From Geobacillus thermoleovorans (lineage in GTDB: Bacteria > Bacillota > Bacilli > Bacillales > Anoxybacillaceae), in contig NZ_CP014335.1 of the NCBI RefSeq assembly GCF_001610955.1, forward strand, positions 1,033,001 to 1,097,000: a stretch of DNA of 64,000 bases. The letters run 5' to 3'. Positions 41,592-52,589 of the stretch are shown here, one piece after another. The notes under the pieces were generated by a model that saw nothing but the letters and a program-made list of their open reading frames with translations, was not told the DNA's origin and ran no database searches. Both the position numbers and the translations under genes were made by a program. The stretch's first letter is position 1; each line of letters opens with the position of its first letter.

Positions 41592-43331
41592 TTACGATGG
41601 TTTCGCCGCTTGTTCTTTTTGCCTCTGTTTCATGGTGCGGACGAGTTCTTCATCCGGTGTGACGTAGAGCGTTTGCTCGTTTTCGTAAATGACAAATCCC
41701 GGCTTGGCGCCGCTCGGTTTTTTTACATAGCGGATGCGCGTGTAGTCGACAGGCACGGAGCCGGAGTGGCGGGCCTTGCTGAAGTAGGCGGCAAGATTCG
41801 CCGCTTCCAAGAGCGTCTCGTCAGACGGCTGCTTGTTCCGGATGACGACGTGCGAGCCGGGAATGTTTTTCACATGCAGCCAAACATCGTCCTTATGGGC
41901 CAGCTTTGTTGTGAGATAATCGTTTTGTTTGTTGTTTTTGCCAACGAGTATTTCCGTGCCGTCGCTTGCGACGTAGCGGTCAAGCTCGGGCGCGGTTGGT
42001 TTGCGCTTTTTTGCTCCTTTCGCCGCGCGCGGGCGCAAATAGCCTTGTTCAATGAGCTCGTCGCGGATTTCCTCGACATCTTTCGGCGAGGCGGTTTCAA
42101 GCTGGCTTAAAATCGTGTCGCAATAGGCGATGTCTTCTTTCGTCCGCTCGATTTGTTCTTGAACGACGGCGAACGAGTTTTTCGCTTTTTGGTATTTTTG
42201 AAAGTACTGTTGCGCGTTCTCGGACGGCGATTTTTGCGGGTCGAGCGGAATGGTGATGGTGCCTCCGTTTTCGTCGTAGTAGTTTGCGACCTCGATTTCC
42301 GTCATGCCGCGCTTTATGGCGTACAAATGGGCGGTGAGCAGTTCGCCGTACAGTCGATAAACGTCGGCTTTCTTTGCTTCTTCGAGCGTCTGTTCGAGCT
42401 TTAGGAGCTTTTTCTCGTTTTTCGCCTTTTCGTTCGCCATGAGACGCTCGATGTCATGAGCTTGCTGCTTGACGCGGTCGCGCTCGGCCTTGCCGAAATA
42501 AAAGCGGTCCAATAGCTCGCTTGCGCTCGCAAACGGTTGGCCTTCGATTTGTAAGTGCTTAAGCGGCAACACGTAAAACCATTCTTTTTCCCCGTTCGTG
42601 TACATCATCGGGGCAAAGCGGCGGTGCCGAACGTCATCGATGAGCGCGAGGAAGCTTTTCGGCAGCGTCGTCCGGTTGGCGAGTCCAGCGCGGAACACCG
42701 CCTCATTGGCAAATAGCGGCGAAATGCCGCTGAAGGCGGAAACAAGCTGATGGGCGAGCTTGCCGGCGTGAAAGTCGATTTTTTTCAGCACCATTTCTTC
42801 CGTCGCCTCAAGCGGGTTCAGCTTGCCGTGCGTCGGTGGGGCGACGTACGGATGCCCGGGAAGCACCGTCCGGTAGCGGTTGACCGACGGCGGCAAATGT
42901 TTCAAGCTGTCGATGATCGTGTCGGTCGATGCATCAACGAGGATGATGTTGCTATGGCGGCCCATCACTTCAATGATGAGCCGCTTTGTCTGCACGTCGC
43001 CGAGTTCGTCGCGGCCTTTTGTGTCCATGACGATGATGCGGTCAAAATCGACTTGGCGGACCGCTTCGATGACGCTTCCTTCCAACTGTTTGCGCAGCCG
43101 CATGCAAAACATCGGCGGCTCGGATGGGTTGTTGTACGTTTCGTTTGTCAAATGGACGCGGGCGTACGTCGGATGCGCCGACAGCATCACTTTATGGTTA
43201 TGGCCGCGGGCGCGCACAAGCAGCACGATCTCATACGCCGACGGCTGGTGGATTTTCGTGATCCGCCCGCCCGCAAGCGCCTCTTCGAGTTCACCGACAA
43301 TGGCGTACGTAAACACTCCGTCAAAGGACAT
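41592..43331 (-). CDS. rqcH: ribosome quality control protein RqcH (NEMF/Rqc2 homologue, FbpA family)
   Basis: Recognises stalled 50S-peptidyl-tRNA complexes and recruits tRNA-Ala to add C-terminal poly-alanine tails. The 579-residue protein has the NFACT-N domain with the essential Asp97-Arg98 pair, a helix-hairpin-helix part, long coiled coils (about 285-440) and the NFACT-R domain near residues 455-560. Start Met at 43331 (minus strand) is preceded by GAAAGGTG. It is the only large minus-strand gene in the window. FbpA-type fibronectin-binding annotation in relatives describes the same family. Confidence 0.95.
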   Translation of the reverse strand: MSFDGVFTYAIVGELEEALAGGRITKIHQPSAYEIVLLVRARGHNHKVMLSAHPTYARVHLTNETYNNPSEPPMFCMRLRKQLEGSVIEAVRQVDFDRIIVMDTKGRDELGDVQTKRLIIEVMGRHSNIILVDASTDTIIDSLKHLPPSVNRYRTVLPGHPYVAPPTHGKLNPLEATEEMVLKKIDFHAGKLAHQLVSAFSGISPLFANEAVFRAGLANRTTLPKSFLALIDDVRHRRFAPMMYTNGEKEWFYVLPLKHLQIEGQPFASASELLDRFYFGKAERDRVKQQAHDIERLMANEKAKNEKKLLKLEQTLEEAKKADVYRLYGELLTAHLYAIKRGMTEIEVANYYDENGGTITIPLDPQKSPSENAQQYFQKYQKAKNSFAVVQEQIERTKEDIAYCDTILSQLETASPKDVEEIRDELIEQGYLRPRAAKGAKKRKPTAPELDRYVASDGTEILVGKNNKQNDYLTTKLAHKDDVWLHVKNIPGSHVVIRNKQPSDETLLEAANLAAYFSKARHSGSVPVDYTRIRYVKKPSGAKPGFVIYENEQTLYVTPDEELVRTMKQRQKEQAAKPS

Positions 43332-43368
43332 GGAAAACACCTTTCTATTTCGTTTGTTTGCTATTTCG

Positions 43369-43396
43369 ATCTTACCATACGACCCGCCGTTTTGAA
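43369..43396 (-). promoter_or_regulatory. candidate promoter of rqcH
   Basis: On the minus strand TTCAAA (43396-43391), 16-nt spacer, and an extended -10 TGGTAAGAT (TAAGAT at 43374-43369). Confidence 0.45.
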
Positions 43397-43645
43397 CATT
43401 TCTTTGAATATTACCTGAAGACGGACGAAGATGCCCGACGAACATGTTGCATAAAATGGGGAGGCCCGCTTTTTTGACACGATTTTTTCCCTTATGGGGG
43501 AGATGGCGTGGCAAAGGGCCCCACGACTCCTTATGTTTGTGTCGCTAAACATCATGGCGGGGACTATCATTTTTTGGGACATGTATGAATAAGCATAGAG
43601 AAGCGGGAACGGCGTGCGAAAAAATGGAAGGACGGAGGGAGACAG
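43397..43645. other. intergenic region between rqcH and the P-type ATPase gene
   Basis: No gene is visible. B. subtilis yloB is a sporulation gene, so a sigma-E promoter would be expected for the downstream ATPase. CATAAAAT near 43450 and the stretch near 43585 only vaguely fit, and I make no promoter call. Confidence 0.4.
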
Positions 43646-46318
43646 ATGCAATGGCATACGCTCGCGGCAAGCGATGTCGCGCACGAGACGAAGACGAATG
43701 TCAAGACCGGGCTTACTGCGGCGGAGGCGGAAAAACGGCTGCGGCAGTTCGGGTACAACGAGCTGGCGGAAGGGAAGAAGGAGTCGGCCATCGTTGTCTT
43801 TTTTCGCCAGTTTCAAGATTTTATGGTGCTTGTGTTGCTTTTGGCGACGGTGATTTCCGCGTTTTTAGGCGAGTATGTGGATGCGGTGGCGATTGTCGTC
43901 ATCGTGATCATGAACGCCATCCTGGGGTTTATCCAGGAGCGGCGGGCGGAAAAGTCGCTTGCCGCCTTAAAACGGTTGTCCGCTCCACAAGCGGTTGTGT
44001 TGCGCGGCGGGGAGTGGGTGAAAGTCCCCACGCGCGAGCTTGTTGTCGGCGATGTGGTGAGACTTGCAAGCGGCGACCGGGTCGGGGCCGACATCCGCTT
44101 GATTGAGGCGGCCGGCCTGGAAATCGAGGAGTCGGCGCTGACGGGCGAATCAGTGCCGGTGGCCAAATCCGCCGCCCCGCTTCATACAGCACAGGCGTCG
44201 TTGGGCGATTTGCACAATATGGCGTTTATGGGGACGCTCGTGACAAGAGGGAATGGGGTCGGGATTGTCATCGCCACTGGGATGAAAACAGCGATGGGAC
44301 AAATCGCAACGATGCTCGAAGAGGCGGATGCGGGGGCAACCCCGCTCCAGCGCCGGCTCGAGCAGCTTGGGAAAATTTTGCTTGTCGTCGCATTGGCGCT
44401 GACGGCAGCGGTCGTGGCCGTAGGTGTCATTCAAGGGCACGACCTGTATGAAATGTTTTTGGCTGGTGTGTCGCTCGCGGTCGCCGCCATTCCGGAGGGG
44501 TTGCCGGCCATTGTGACGGTCGTCTTGGCGCTTGGCGTGCAGCGGATGATCAAACGAAACGCCATCGTCCGCAAGCTTCCGGCGGTGGAAACGCTCGGCT
44601 GCGCTTCGGTCATTTGTTCCGACAAAACGGGGACGATGACGGAAAACATGATGACCGTCACGCAAGTATGGGCAGGCGGGCGGACATTTGCGGTAAGCGG
44701 CGTTGGTCTTGAAACGGATGGCGAGTTTTCTGAACGCGGCCGGACGGTTGATCCGAACCGCGTTCCCCAGCTCGCTCGCCTGTTGACAATGGGGGTGCTT
44801 TGCAATAGTTCGGAGTTGAAAGAGGAAAACGGCCGGCGTTACGTCGACGGCGATCCGACGGAAGGAGCGCTGCTGGTCGCGGCGGCCAAAGCTGGATTGG
44901 CGAAAGGAATGCTTTTGCGTGAGTACACGATCGAACAGGAGTTTCCGTTTGATTCCGAGCGGAAAATGATGACGGTGATCGTCCGCGACCGAAACGGCCG
45001 TCGGTTTGTCGTGACGAAAGGGGCGCCCGATGTGCTGCTTGAGCGGGCGGACCGCCTGGAATGGAACGGCCGCGAGCAGATGCTGACCCCGGCGTGGAAA
45101 GAAACGATCGAGAAGGCGATTCGCCAGATGGCGTCTTCCGCCTTGCGCACGATCGCCGTCGCGTATCGGCTGCTTGCGGAAACGGAACGGATCGAGTCGG
45201 AGAAGGATGCGGAGACAAAGCTTCGGTTCCTCGGCGTCGCCGGCATGATCGATCCGCCGCGCCCTGAGGTGAAGCAAGCAGTGGCGCGATGCAAAGAGGC
45301 AGGCATGAAAACGGTGATGATCACCGGCGATCATGTGTTGACAGCCACCGCCATCGCCAAACAGCTTGGCGTGCTGCCGCCTGGCGGAAAAGTGATGGAT
45401 GGTGCGGCGTTGTCGAAGCTGTCGGTCGATGAGCTCGAACGCGTAGTTGATGAGATTTACGTGTTTGCCCGCGTCGCTCCGGAGCATAAGTTAAAAATTG
45501 TCAACGCCCTCAAGCGTCGCGGCCATATTGTTGCCATGACCGGCGACGGGGTGAACGATGCGCCCGCTCTGAAAGCAGCCGATATTGGCGTCGCCATGGG
45601 CCGGTCGGGGACAGAGGTGGCGAAAGAGGCGGCGTCGCTCGTTTTGTTGGATGACAACTTTGCGACGATTGAGGCCGCGATCGAAGAGGGGCGCAACATT
45701 TACGAAAACATTCGCAAGTTTATCCGCTACTTGCTTGCCTCGAACGTCGGGGAAATTCTCGTCATGTTGTTTGCGATGCTGCTTGCCTTGCCGCTGCCGC
45801 TCGTGCCGATTCAAATTTTATGGGTCAATCTTGTCACCGATGGTTTGCCAGCCATGGCGCTCGGGCTCGACCAACCAGAAGAAAACGTGATGAAGCGGCC
45901 GCCGCGCCGTCCCGATGAAGGGGTGTTCGCCCGCGGGCTCGGCTGGAAAATCGTAAGCCGCGGCTTTTTGATCGGCGTTGTTACGCTGGCTGCGTTTCTG
46001 ACCGCCTATGAACGGAGCGGCGAGGATCTCGTTTACGCCCAGACGGCGGCGTTTGCGACGCTTGTGTTGGCCCAATTGATCCATGTGTTCGACTGCCGTT
46101 GCGACCATTCGGTTTTTGACCGCAGTCCGTTCGGGAACATATACCTTGTCGCGGCGGTGATCGTGTCGCTGCTTTTGCTCATTGTCGTCATCTATTACCC
46201 ACCGCTTGCCGCAGTGTTCCATACGAAGCCGCTCGCAGCGGTCGATTGGCTGCTCATCATTGGCTTGTCCGCCTTGCCGACATTTTTGTTTGCAGGCTCG
46301 CTTTTTACGAGAAAATAA
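43646..46318 (+). CDS. yloB: calcium-transporting P-type ATPase (SERCA/PMR1-like, YloB)
   Basis: Membrane cation pump of the P2A class. The 890-residue protein has the cation ATPase N-terminal domain, the TGES actuator loop, the phosphorylation motif DKTGT (Asp326), the KGAPD nucleotide-binding loop and TGDGVNDAPA. Ca-binding residues are suggested by the IPEGLP helix and by NLVTDGLPA in the C-terminal membrane part. About ten membrane segments are present. GGAGGGA precedes the ATG. Confidence 0.95.
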   Translation: MQWHTLAASDVAHETKTNVKTGLTAAEAEKRLRQFGYNELAEGKKESAIVVFFRQFQDFMVLVLLLATVISAFLGEYVDAVAIVVIVIMNAILGFIQERRAEKSLAALKRLSAPQAVVLRGGEWVKVPTRELVVGDVVRLASGDRVGADIRLIEAAGLEIEESALTGESVPVAKSAAPLHTAQASLGDLHNMAFMGTLVTRGNGVGIVIATGMKTAMGQIATMLEEADAGATPLQRRLEQLGKILLVVALALTAAVVAVGVIQGHDLYEMFLAGVSLAVAAIPEGLPAIVTVVLALGVQRMIKRNAIVRKLPAVETLGCASVICSDKTGTMTENMMTVTQVWAGGRTFAVSGVGLETDGEFSERGRTVDPNRVPQLARLLTMGVLCNSSELKEENGRRYVDGDPTEGALLVAAAKAGLAKGMLLREYTIEQEFPFDSERKMMTVIVRDRNGRRFVVTKGAPDVLLERADRLEWNGREQMLTPAWKETIEKAIRQMASSALRTIAVAYRLLAETERIESEKDAETKLRFLGVAGMIDPPRPEVKQAVARCKEAGMKTVMITGDHVLTATAIAKQLGVLPPGGKVMDGAALSKLSVDELERVVDEIYVFARVAPEHKLKIVNALKRRGHIVAMTGDGVNDAPALKAADIGVAMGRSGTEVAKEAASLVLLDDNFATIEAAIEEGRNIYENIRKFIRYLLASNVGEILVMLFAMLLALPLPLVPIQILWVNLVTDGLPAMALGLDQPEENVMKRPPRRPDEGVFARGLGWKIVSRGFLIGVVTLAAFLTAYERSGEDLVYAQTAAFATLVLAQLIHVFDCRCDHSVFDRSPFGNIYLVAAVIVSLLLLIVVIYYPPLAAVFHTKPLAAVDWLLIIGLSALPTFLFAGSLFTRK

Positions 46319-46330
46319 AAGGATGGATAT

Positions 46331-46338
46331 GTTATAAT
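46331..46338 (+). promoter_or_regulatory. extended -10 promoter upstream of yloC
   Basis: TGTTATAAT (46330-46338) fits TGnTATAAT; no clear -35 is seen. Confidence 0.5.
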
Positions 46339-46406
46339 AAAAAGGGTGATAGAGGAACGCTCTATGACCTTTTCTTTTTCATCAAGGCAACGACGGATGT
46401 GATGAT

Positions 46407-47282
46407 ATGGTTTACAGCATGACCGGCTTCGGCGCAAGCACAAAAAAAACGGATCGTTTGATGGTGGCGGTGGAAATGAAATCGGTCAACCACCGGTTTT
46501 GCGAAATTTCCATTCGCCTCCCTAGACAATGGCTCGTGTTTGAGGATAAAATAAAGAAAGCAATTTTGCCGTACGTGCGGCGCGGAAAAGTGGAAGTGTT
46601 CGTCACGATTGCCGGCGAAGGACTTGTAAAGCGGAACGTACATATTGATTGGGATTTGCTCAGCCAATATTGGGCCGGGTTGCAGGAGGCAGCAAAGCGA
46701 TTTGCCGTTGACGGCAGCGTGACGGCGGCCGAGCTGCTTCGGCTTGATGGGGCGGTCGAAGTTGTGGAAGAGGAAGGAGCGAACGAGGAGGTCGAGCCGC
46801 TGCTTTTGACCGCTGTCGATGAAGCGGCAAAGGCACTTGTTGCCATGCGCCGGCGCGAAGGGGAGGCGCTTGCCGCGGATTTGCGCGCCCGTCTTCATGA
46901 AGTCGAAGCCGGGGTGGAAGCCATTGAACAGCGGGCGCCGCTTGTTATTGAACAATACCGCGAGCGGCTTGCGCGCCGCCTGCGCGAATGGGCGCCCGCT
47001 CCGGTCGATGAGGCGCGCCTGCTCACAGAAGTGGCGGTGTTTGCCGAAAAGGCGGACATTCATGAGGAATTGAAACGCATCCGCAGCCATTTGGCGCAAA
47101 TGGCAGACGCCTTAGAAATGGACGAACCGATCGGGAGGAAGCTGGACTTTTTGGTGCAAGAGTTGAACCGGGAAGTCAACACGATCGGCGCCAAGGCAAA
47201 CGACAGCCTGATTGCCGCGCAAGTCGTTGAGATGAAAAGCGTACTTGAGAAAATGCGCGAGCAAGTGCAAAACGTGGAATAA
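46407..47282 (+). CDS. yloC: YicC/YloC family endoribonuclease
   Basis: Member of the YicC family, reported as endoribonucleases. The 291-residue protein has the N-terminal signature MVYSMTGFG and VEMKSVNHRF, and the C-terminal DUF1732 part with GRKLDFLVQELNREVNTIGAKA. Located upstream of remA, gmk and rpoZ as in B. subtilis. The predicted promoter lies about 65 nt before the ATG. Confidence 0.93.
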   Translation: MVYSMTGFGASTKKTDRLMVAVEMKSVNHRFCEISIRLPRQWLVFEDKIKKAILPYVRRGKVEVFVTIAGEGLVKRNVHIDWDLLSQYWAGLQEAAKRFAVDGSVTAAELLRLDGAVEVVEEEGANEEVEPLLLTAVDEAAKALVAMRRREGEALAADLRARLHEVEAGVEAIEQRAPLVIEQYRERLARRLREWAPAPVDEARLLTEVAVFAEKADIHEELKRIRSHLAQMADALEMDEPIGRKLDFLVQELNREVNTIGAKANDSLIAAQVVEMKSVLEKMREQVQNVE

Positions 47283-47338
47283 CTGTTTAAAACGACTTAT
47301 TGGCGGCAACAATATCGGATATGGCAGGTGGGCGTGTC

Positions 47339-48231
<893 letters not shown>

Positions 48232-48233
48232 CG

Positions 48234-48434
48234 ATGCTGTATCCTTCCATCGATTTGCTGATGCAAAAAGTCGATTCGAAATACAAGCTCGTCACGGTGG
48301 TGGCCAAACGGGCGCGCGAGCTGCAGGACGGTGCGGAGTTGATGGTGAAAAAGCCGGTGTCGAAAAAATTTGTCGGCCAGGCGCTCGAGGAAATCGCTGG
48401 TGACAAGGTCGAATTAGTGGAGGAGGAAAAATAA
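48234..48434 (+). CDS. rpoZ: RNA polymerase omega subunit
   Basis: Small RNAP assembly subunit. The 66-residue protein starts [20 protein letters not shown] and contains AKRARELQ and [14 protein letters not shown] 48234 is preferred over 48228 because GGGGGTGG then has normal spacing. Followed by an 11-bp terminator. Confidence 0.95.
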   Translation: MLYPSIDLLMQKVDSKYKLVTVVAKRARELQDGAELMVKKPVSKKFVGQALEEIAGDKVELVEEEK

Positions 48435-48463
48435 CAACCTAGCTTTAGGTTGTTATTTTTTTC
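48430..48463 (+). terminator. intrinsic terminator after rpoZ
   Basis: AATAACAACCT (48430-48440) and AGGTTGTTATT (48447-48457), perfect 11-bp stem, followed by T7. Confidence 0.88.
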
Positions 48464-48485
48464 AATGTCGGGGGGGGTGGCCAAC

Positions 48486-49691
48486 ATGATCAAGGGAAAA
48501 CATATTTTGCTTTGTGTGACCGGGGGGGTGGCGGCGTACAAGGCGGCGGCGCTCACCAGCCAGTTGACCCAGCGCGGCGCTGAAGTAAAAGTGATCATGA
48601 CAGAAGGGGCGTGCCAGTTCATTACACCGCTCACGTTTCAAGCTTTGTCGCGCCAGGAAGTGTATGTCGATACGTTTGCCGAAAACAACCCGGCCGTCAT
48701 CGCCCATATCGATTTGGCGGACTGGGCTGATCTCGTTTTGGTCGCACCGGCGACGGCCAATACGATGGCGAAGCTGGCCGCCGGCATCGCCGACAATATG
48801 GTGACGACGACGATTTTGGCGACGAAAGCGCCCGTCTGGATTGCTCCGGCGATGAACGTCCATATGTATGAGCATCCGGCCGTCCAGGCGAACATTGAGC
48901 GGCTCTGCCAATTCGGCTACCGGTTCATCGAGCCGTCGGAAGGCTATTTGGCGTGCGGCTACATCGGCAAAGGGCGGCTGGAGGAGCCGGAGAACATCAT
49001 CGCCCATATCGAGCGCTTTTTTGCCGGTGATCCGCCGCTGTTTCGCGGGAAGCGTGTGCTTGTCACCGCTGGGCCGACGCGGGAGAGGCTTGATCCAGTC
49101 CGCTATTTCTCCAACTATTCGAGCGGCAAAATGGGCTACGCCATCGCCGAAGCGGCGGCCCGCTTCGGCGCTTCGGTGACGCTTGTCTCCGGACCGACGG
49201 CGCTTTCTTCGCCCGATGGCGTCGAGACGGTGGCGGTTGAATCGGCGGAAGAGATGTATGAAGCGGTGATGGCTCGGTTTGCGGAAACGGACATCGTGAT
49301 CAAGGCGGCGGCGGTCGCCGATTATCGGCCGAAATATGTGGCGGCGTCCAAAATCAAAAAGCAACCGGGTGATTATGTGGTGGAGATGGAGCGGACGGTG
49401 GACATCTTGAAAGCGCTTGGTGAGCGGAAAACGGGACAGATTTTAGTTGGATTTGCCGCTGAGACGGACAACCTTGAACAGTATGCGTTAAAAAAGCTTG
49501 AAGAAAAGCGGCTTGATATGGTCGTCGCCAACAATGTCACCGAAGAAGGGGCAGGGTTTGCCGGCGATACGAACATCGTCACCATCTTCCGCCGCGACGG
49601 CGTCGTTCGGCCGCTGCCGCTCATGACGAAACGCGAGGCGGCCGAGGAAATTTTAAAAGAAATTCACGCGTATATCGAGGCGATTCGATGA
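48486..49691 (+). CDS. coaBC: phosphopantothenoylcysteine decarboxylase / phosphopantothenate-cysteine ligase
   Basis: Bifunctional coenzyme A enzyme. The 401-residue protein has the N-terminal FMN-dependent decarboxylase (CoaC) with HIDLADWAD, APAMNVHMY and ACGYIGKGRL, and the C-terminal ligase (CoaB) with ITNxSSG-like RYFSNYSSGKMGYAIA. ATG 48486 is chosen from family alignment and a G-rich ribosome-binding site; an ATG at 48450 sits inside the rpoZ terminator. Overlaps priA by 4 nt. Confidence 0.95.
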   Translation: MIKGKHILLCVTGGVAAYKAAALTSQLTQRGAEVKVIMTEGACQFITPLTFQALSRQEVYVDTFAENNPAVIAHIDLADWADLVLVAPATANTMAKLAAGIADNMVTTTILATKAPVWIAPAMNVHMYEHPAVQANIERLCQFGYRFIEPSEGYLACGYIGKGRLEEPENIIAHIERFFAGDPPLFRGKRVLVTAGPTRERLDPVRYFSNYSSGKMGYAIAEAAARFGASVTLVSGPTALSSPDGVETVAVESAEEMYEAVMARFAETDIVIKAAAVADYRPKYVAASKIKKQPGDYVVEMERTVDILKALGERKTGQILVGFAAETDNLEQYALKKLEEKRLDMVVANNVTEEGAGFAGDTNIVTIFRRDGVVRPLPLMTKREAAEEILKEIHAYIEAIR

Positions 49692-52093
49692 AAGTAGCAT
49701 CCGTGATTGTCGATGTCCCGTCCCGGCAGACGGACCGCCCGTTTGATTATTTGATTCCGGAACGCTGGCAAGGCATCATCCAGCCGGGCATGCGGGTGAC
49801 GGTGCCGTTTGGGGCGCGGCGTTTGCAAGGGTTTGTCGTTGATGTGAAAGACCATTCCGACATCAAACAACTGAAACCGATTGAGCATGTGCTTGATGTC
49901 GTGCCGGTGTTAAACGAAGAGCTGCTTGATCTTGGCCGCTATTTAACGGAAACGACGCTTTGTTTTGCCATTTCGGCGTACCAGGCGATGCTGCCGGCAG
50001 CGATGCGGGCGAAATATGAAAAAACGCTCCGTTTGACAGATGAAGAGAAGAGAGAGAGGTTGCCGGATGAGGTAAAGCCGCTGTTTGCCGGGCGGACGGA
50101 AGCCGCTTGGAAAGAGGTTGAGGCGGCCGGTTTATGGCGGGCGGCGCAAAAAGCGGTGCAGCAGGGCGTGCTCGAGGAGGTCTACAAGGTGAAAGAAAAA
50201 GCGGGCAAGAAAACGGTGAAGCACGCCGCTCTTGCCATTCCATCGGAACAGGCGAAACAGGAGCTCGGGTCGCTGCCGGCAAGACAAAAAGAGGTGCTTT
50301 CATTTTTGCTTGAAAAAGGGAAGGCGGCGTCGGTTGCCGAACTGCAAGCGGTGCTTGGCGTCTCCTCAGCGCCGCTGAAAGCGCTCGTCGACAAAGGATT
50401 TGTGGTGCTGAACGATGTCGAGGTGTACCGCGACCCGTACGAGCATCGCACGTTTCAGCCGAGCGAGCCGCCGGCGCTCACCCAGGCGCAAGAGGCGGCG
50501 TTGGCGAAGATCGCCGCTTCGGTGCGCGCTGGGGAGCATCGCACGTTTTTGCTGTATGGCGTCACCGGCAGCGGGAAGACGGAAGTGTATATGCAGGCGA
50601 TTGATGAAGCGTTGCGCCAAGGAAAGGAAGCGATCGTTCTCGTGCCGGAAATTTCGCTGACGCCGCAAATGGTCGAGCGCTTCAAAAGCCGGTTCGGCTC
50701 GAAAGTAGCGGTGCTTCACAGCGGGCTGTCGGTCGGCGAAAAATATGACGAATGGCGGAAAATTCACCGGAAAGAAGTGCAGCTTGTCGTCGGTGCGCGT
50801 TCGGCTGTGTTTGCCCCATTTGAAAACTTAGGGATGATCATCATCGATGAGGAGCATGAGACGAGCTACAAGCAAGAAGAAATGCCGCGCTATCATGCGC
50901 GCGATGTCGCCATTTACCGCGCTCGCCGCCACAGCTGCCCGGTCGTGCTTGGCAGCGCCACCCCCTCGCTTGAGACGTTCGCCCGCGCCGCCAAAGGGGT
51001 GTACGAGCTGCTCGAGCTGCCGGAGCGCATCAGCGACCGCGGCCTGCCGGACGTTCATGTCGTCGATATGCGCGAGGAGCTGCGAAGCGGCAACCGTTCG
51101 ATGTTTTCACGCCGGTTGCTTGACGAATTGCGCCGCCGGCTTGAGCGCGGCGAGCAGGCAGTGTTGCTGTTGAATCGACGCGGTTATTCGACGTTTGTCA
51201 TGTGCCGCAGCTGCGGCTATGTCATCCGCTGTCCGCACTGCGACATTTCGTTGACGTACCATCGCGCCGGCGAGCGGATGAAATGCCATTATTGCGGGCA
51301 TGAAGAGCCGCTTGTCCCTCGCTGTCCATCGTGCGGAAGCGAACACATCCGCTTTTTCGGGACCGGCACGCAAAAAGTGGAAGAAGAACTGACGAGGTTG
51401 CTGCCGAAAGCGCGCGTCATCCGCATGGATGTCGACACGACCGGCCGCAAAGGGGCGCATGAAGAGCTGCTTTCCCGTTTTGCCGCCAAGGAAGCCGATA
51501 TTTTGCTCGGCACGCAAATGATCGCCAAAGGACTTGATTTTCCGAACGTCACGCTTGTTGGTGTGCTGGCGGCCGACACGATGCTTCATTTGCCCGATTT
51601 CCGCGCCGCGGAAAAAACGTTCCAGCTGTTGACGCAAGTGAGCGGGCGCGCCGGGCGGCACGAGCTGCCCGGCGAAGTCATCATTCAGACGTATACGCCT
51701 GACCACTACAGCATTGAACTGGCCGCCCGCCACGACTACCGCGCCTTTTACCAGCGGGAGATGGCGCTGCGCAAAGCGCACGGCTATCCGCCGTACTATT
51801 ATTTGACGCTCATTACCGCCGCCCACGAAGAGGCGCCGGCTGCGGCCAAAGCGGCGGAAAAGATCGCCGCCTATTTGCGCAAGCATCTGTCGCACGAAGC
51901 GGTCGTTCTCGGCCCGGTTGCCTCGCCAATCGCCCGTCTTCACGATAGATATCGCTACCAATGCATGATAAAATACAAACGGGAGCCGAATTTGACCGCG
52001 GCGCTCAAGGCGGTCATCGACCGCTACCAAGCCGATGCCGCCCATGGCGGAGTGACGATTACGGTCGACACGAATCCGTATATGATGATGTGA
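49688..52093 (+). CDS. priA: primosomal protein N' (replication restart helicase PriA)
   Basis: 3'-5' DNA helicase that reloads the replisome at stalled forks. The 801-residue protein has the 3'-DNA-binding and winged-helix N-terminal domains, Walker A GVTGSGKTE near residues 290-300, the DEEH box, two zinc-binding modules (CRSCGYVIRCPHC and CHYCGH...CPSC), and helicase motifs V-VI (GRAGRH). Coupled to coaBC. Confidence 0.97.
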   Translation: MKVASVIVDVPSRQTDRPFDYLIPERWQGIIQPGMRVTVPFGARRLQGFVVDVKDHSDIKQLKPIEHVLDVVPVLNEELLDLGRYLTETTLCFAISAYQAMLPAAMRAKYEKTLRLTDEEKRERLPDEVKPLFAGRTEAAWKEVEAAGLWRAAQKAVQQGVLEEVYKVKEKAGKKTVKHAALAIPSEQAKQELGSLPARQKEVLSFLLEKGKAASVAELQAVLGVSSAPLKALVDKGFVVLNDVEVYRDPYEHRTFQPSEPPALTQAQEAALAKIAASVRAGEHRTFLLYGVTGSGKTEVYMQAIDEALRQGKEAIVLVPEISLTPQMVERFKSRFGSKVAVLHSGLSVGEKYDEWRKIHRKEVQLVVGARSAVFAPFENLGMIIIDEEHETSYKQEEMPRYHARDVAIYRARRHSCPVVLGSATPSLETFARAAKGVYELLELPERISDRGLPDVHVVDMREELRSGNRSMFSRRLLDELRRRLERGEQAVLLLNRRGYSTFVMCRSCGYVIRCPHCDISLTYHRAGERMKCHYCGHEEPLVPRCPSCGSEHIRFFGTGTQKVEEELTRLLPKARVIRMDVDTTGRKGAHEELLSRFAAKEADILLGTQMIAKGLDFPNVTLVGVLAADTMLHLPDFRAAEKTFQLLTQVSGRAGRHELPGEVIIQTYTPDHYSIELAARHDYRAFYQREMALRKAHGYPPYYYLTLITAAHEEAPAAAKAAEKIAAYLRKHLSHEAVVLGPVASPIARLHDRYRYQCMIKYKREPNLTAALKAVIDRYQADAAHGGVTITVDTNPYMMM

Positions 52094-52109
52094 AGATGGA
52101 GGAATGACA

Positions 52110-52583
52110 TTGGCCGTTTTGTCGATTGTGATGCATCCAAATCCAATTTTGGAACAGCCGTGCGCGCCGGTGACGATATTTGACCGTCGGCTCGGGCGGC
52201 TGCTTGACGATATGTATGAAACGATGCTTGCCGCTGACGGGGTGGGCCTAGCTGCCCCGCAAATCGGCGTCGCGGAACAGGTTGCGGTCGTTGATGTCGG
52301 AGATGAGCACGGACGCATTGAGCTCATCAACCCGGTCGTGATCGAGGCGCGCGGCGAACAAGTGGATGTTGAAGGCTGTTTGAGCTTTCCTGGTTTGTTT
52401 GGCGAAGTGCCGCGCGCGAAATTTGTGAAAGTGCGGGCGCAAAACCGGCGCGGCCGCCCGTTTACGCTTTCCGCGACCGGTTTTTTGGCGCGCGCCCTGC
52501 AGCATGAAATCGACCATTTGCACGGCGTGCTGTTTACGTCGAAAGTGATTCGATATTGCGATCTTGAAGAATTGGAAGGATAG
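52110..52583 (+). CDS. def: peptide deformylase
   Basis: Removes the N-formyl group from new proteins. The 157-residue product has the three motifs GVGLAAPQIG, EGCLSFPG (Cys ligand) and QHEIDHLHG (two His ligands). TTG 52110 is chosen because GGAGG at 52098-52102 is 7 nt away and B. subtilis Def begins MAV; ATG 52104 is too close to the site. Operon with fmt. Confidence 0.96.
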   Translation: MAVLSIVMHPNPILEQPCAPVTIFDRRLGRLLDDMYETMLAADGVGLAAPQIGVAEQVAVVDVGDEHGRIELINPVVIEARGEQVDVEGCLSFPGLFGEVPRAKFVKVRAQNRRGRPFTLSATGFLARALQHEIDHLHGVLFTSKVIRYCDLEELEG

Positions 52584-52589
52584 ATGCCA

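Noticed and set aside
41433..42110. 225-codon plus-strand frame opposite the end of rqcH
   Set aside because: It begins in the terminator region and overlaps the well-supported rqcH gene on the other strand.
44150..45487. 445-codon minus-strand frame inside the P-type ATPase gene
   Set aside because: Antisense shadow; no ribosome-binding site or domain.
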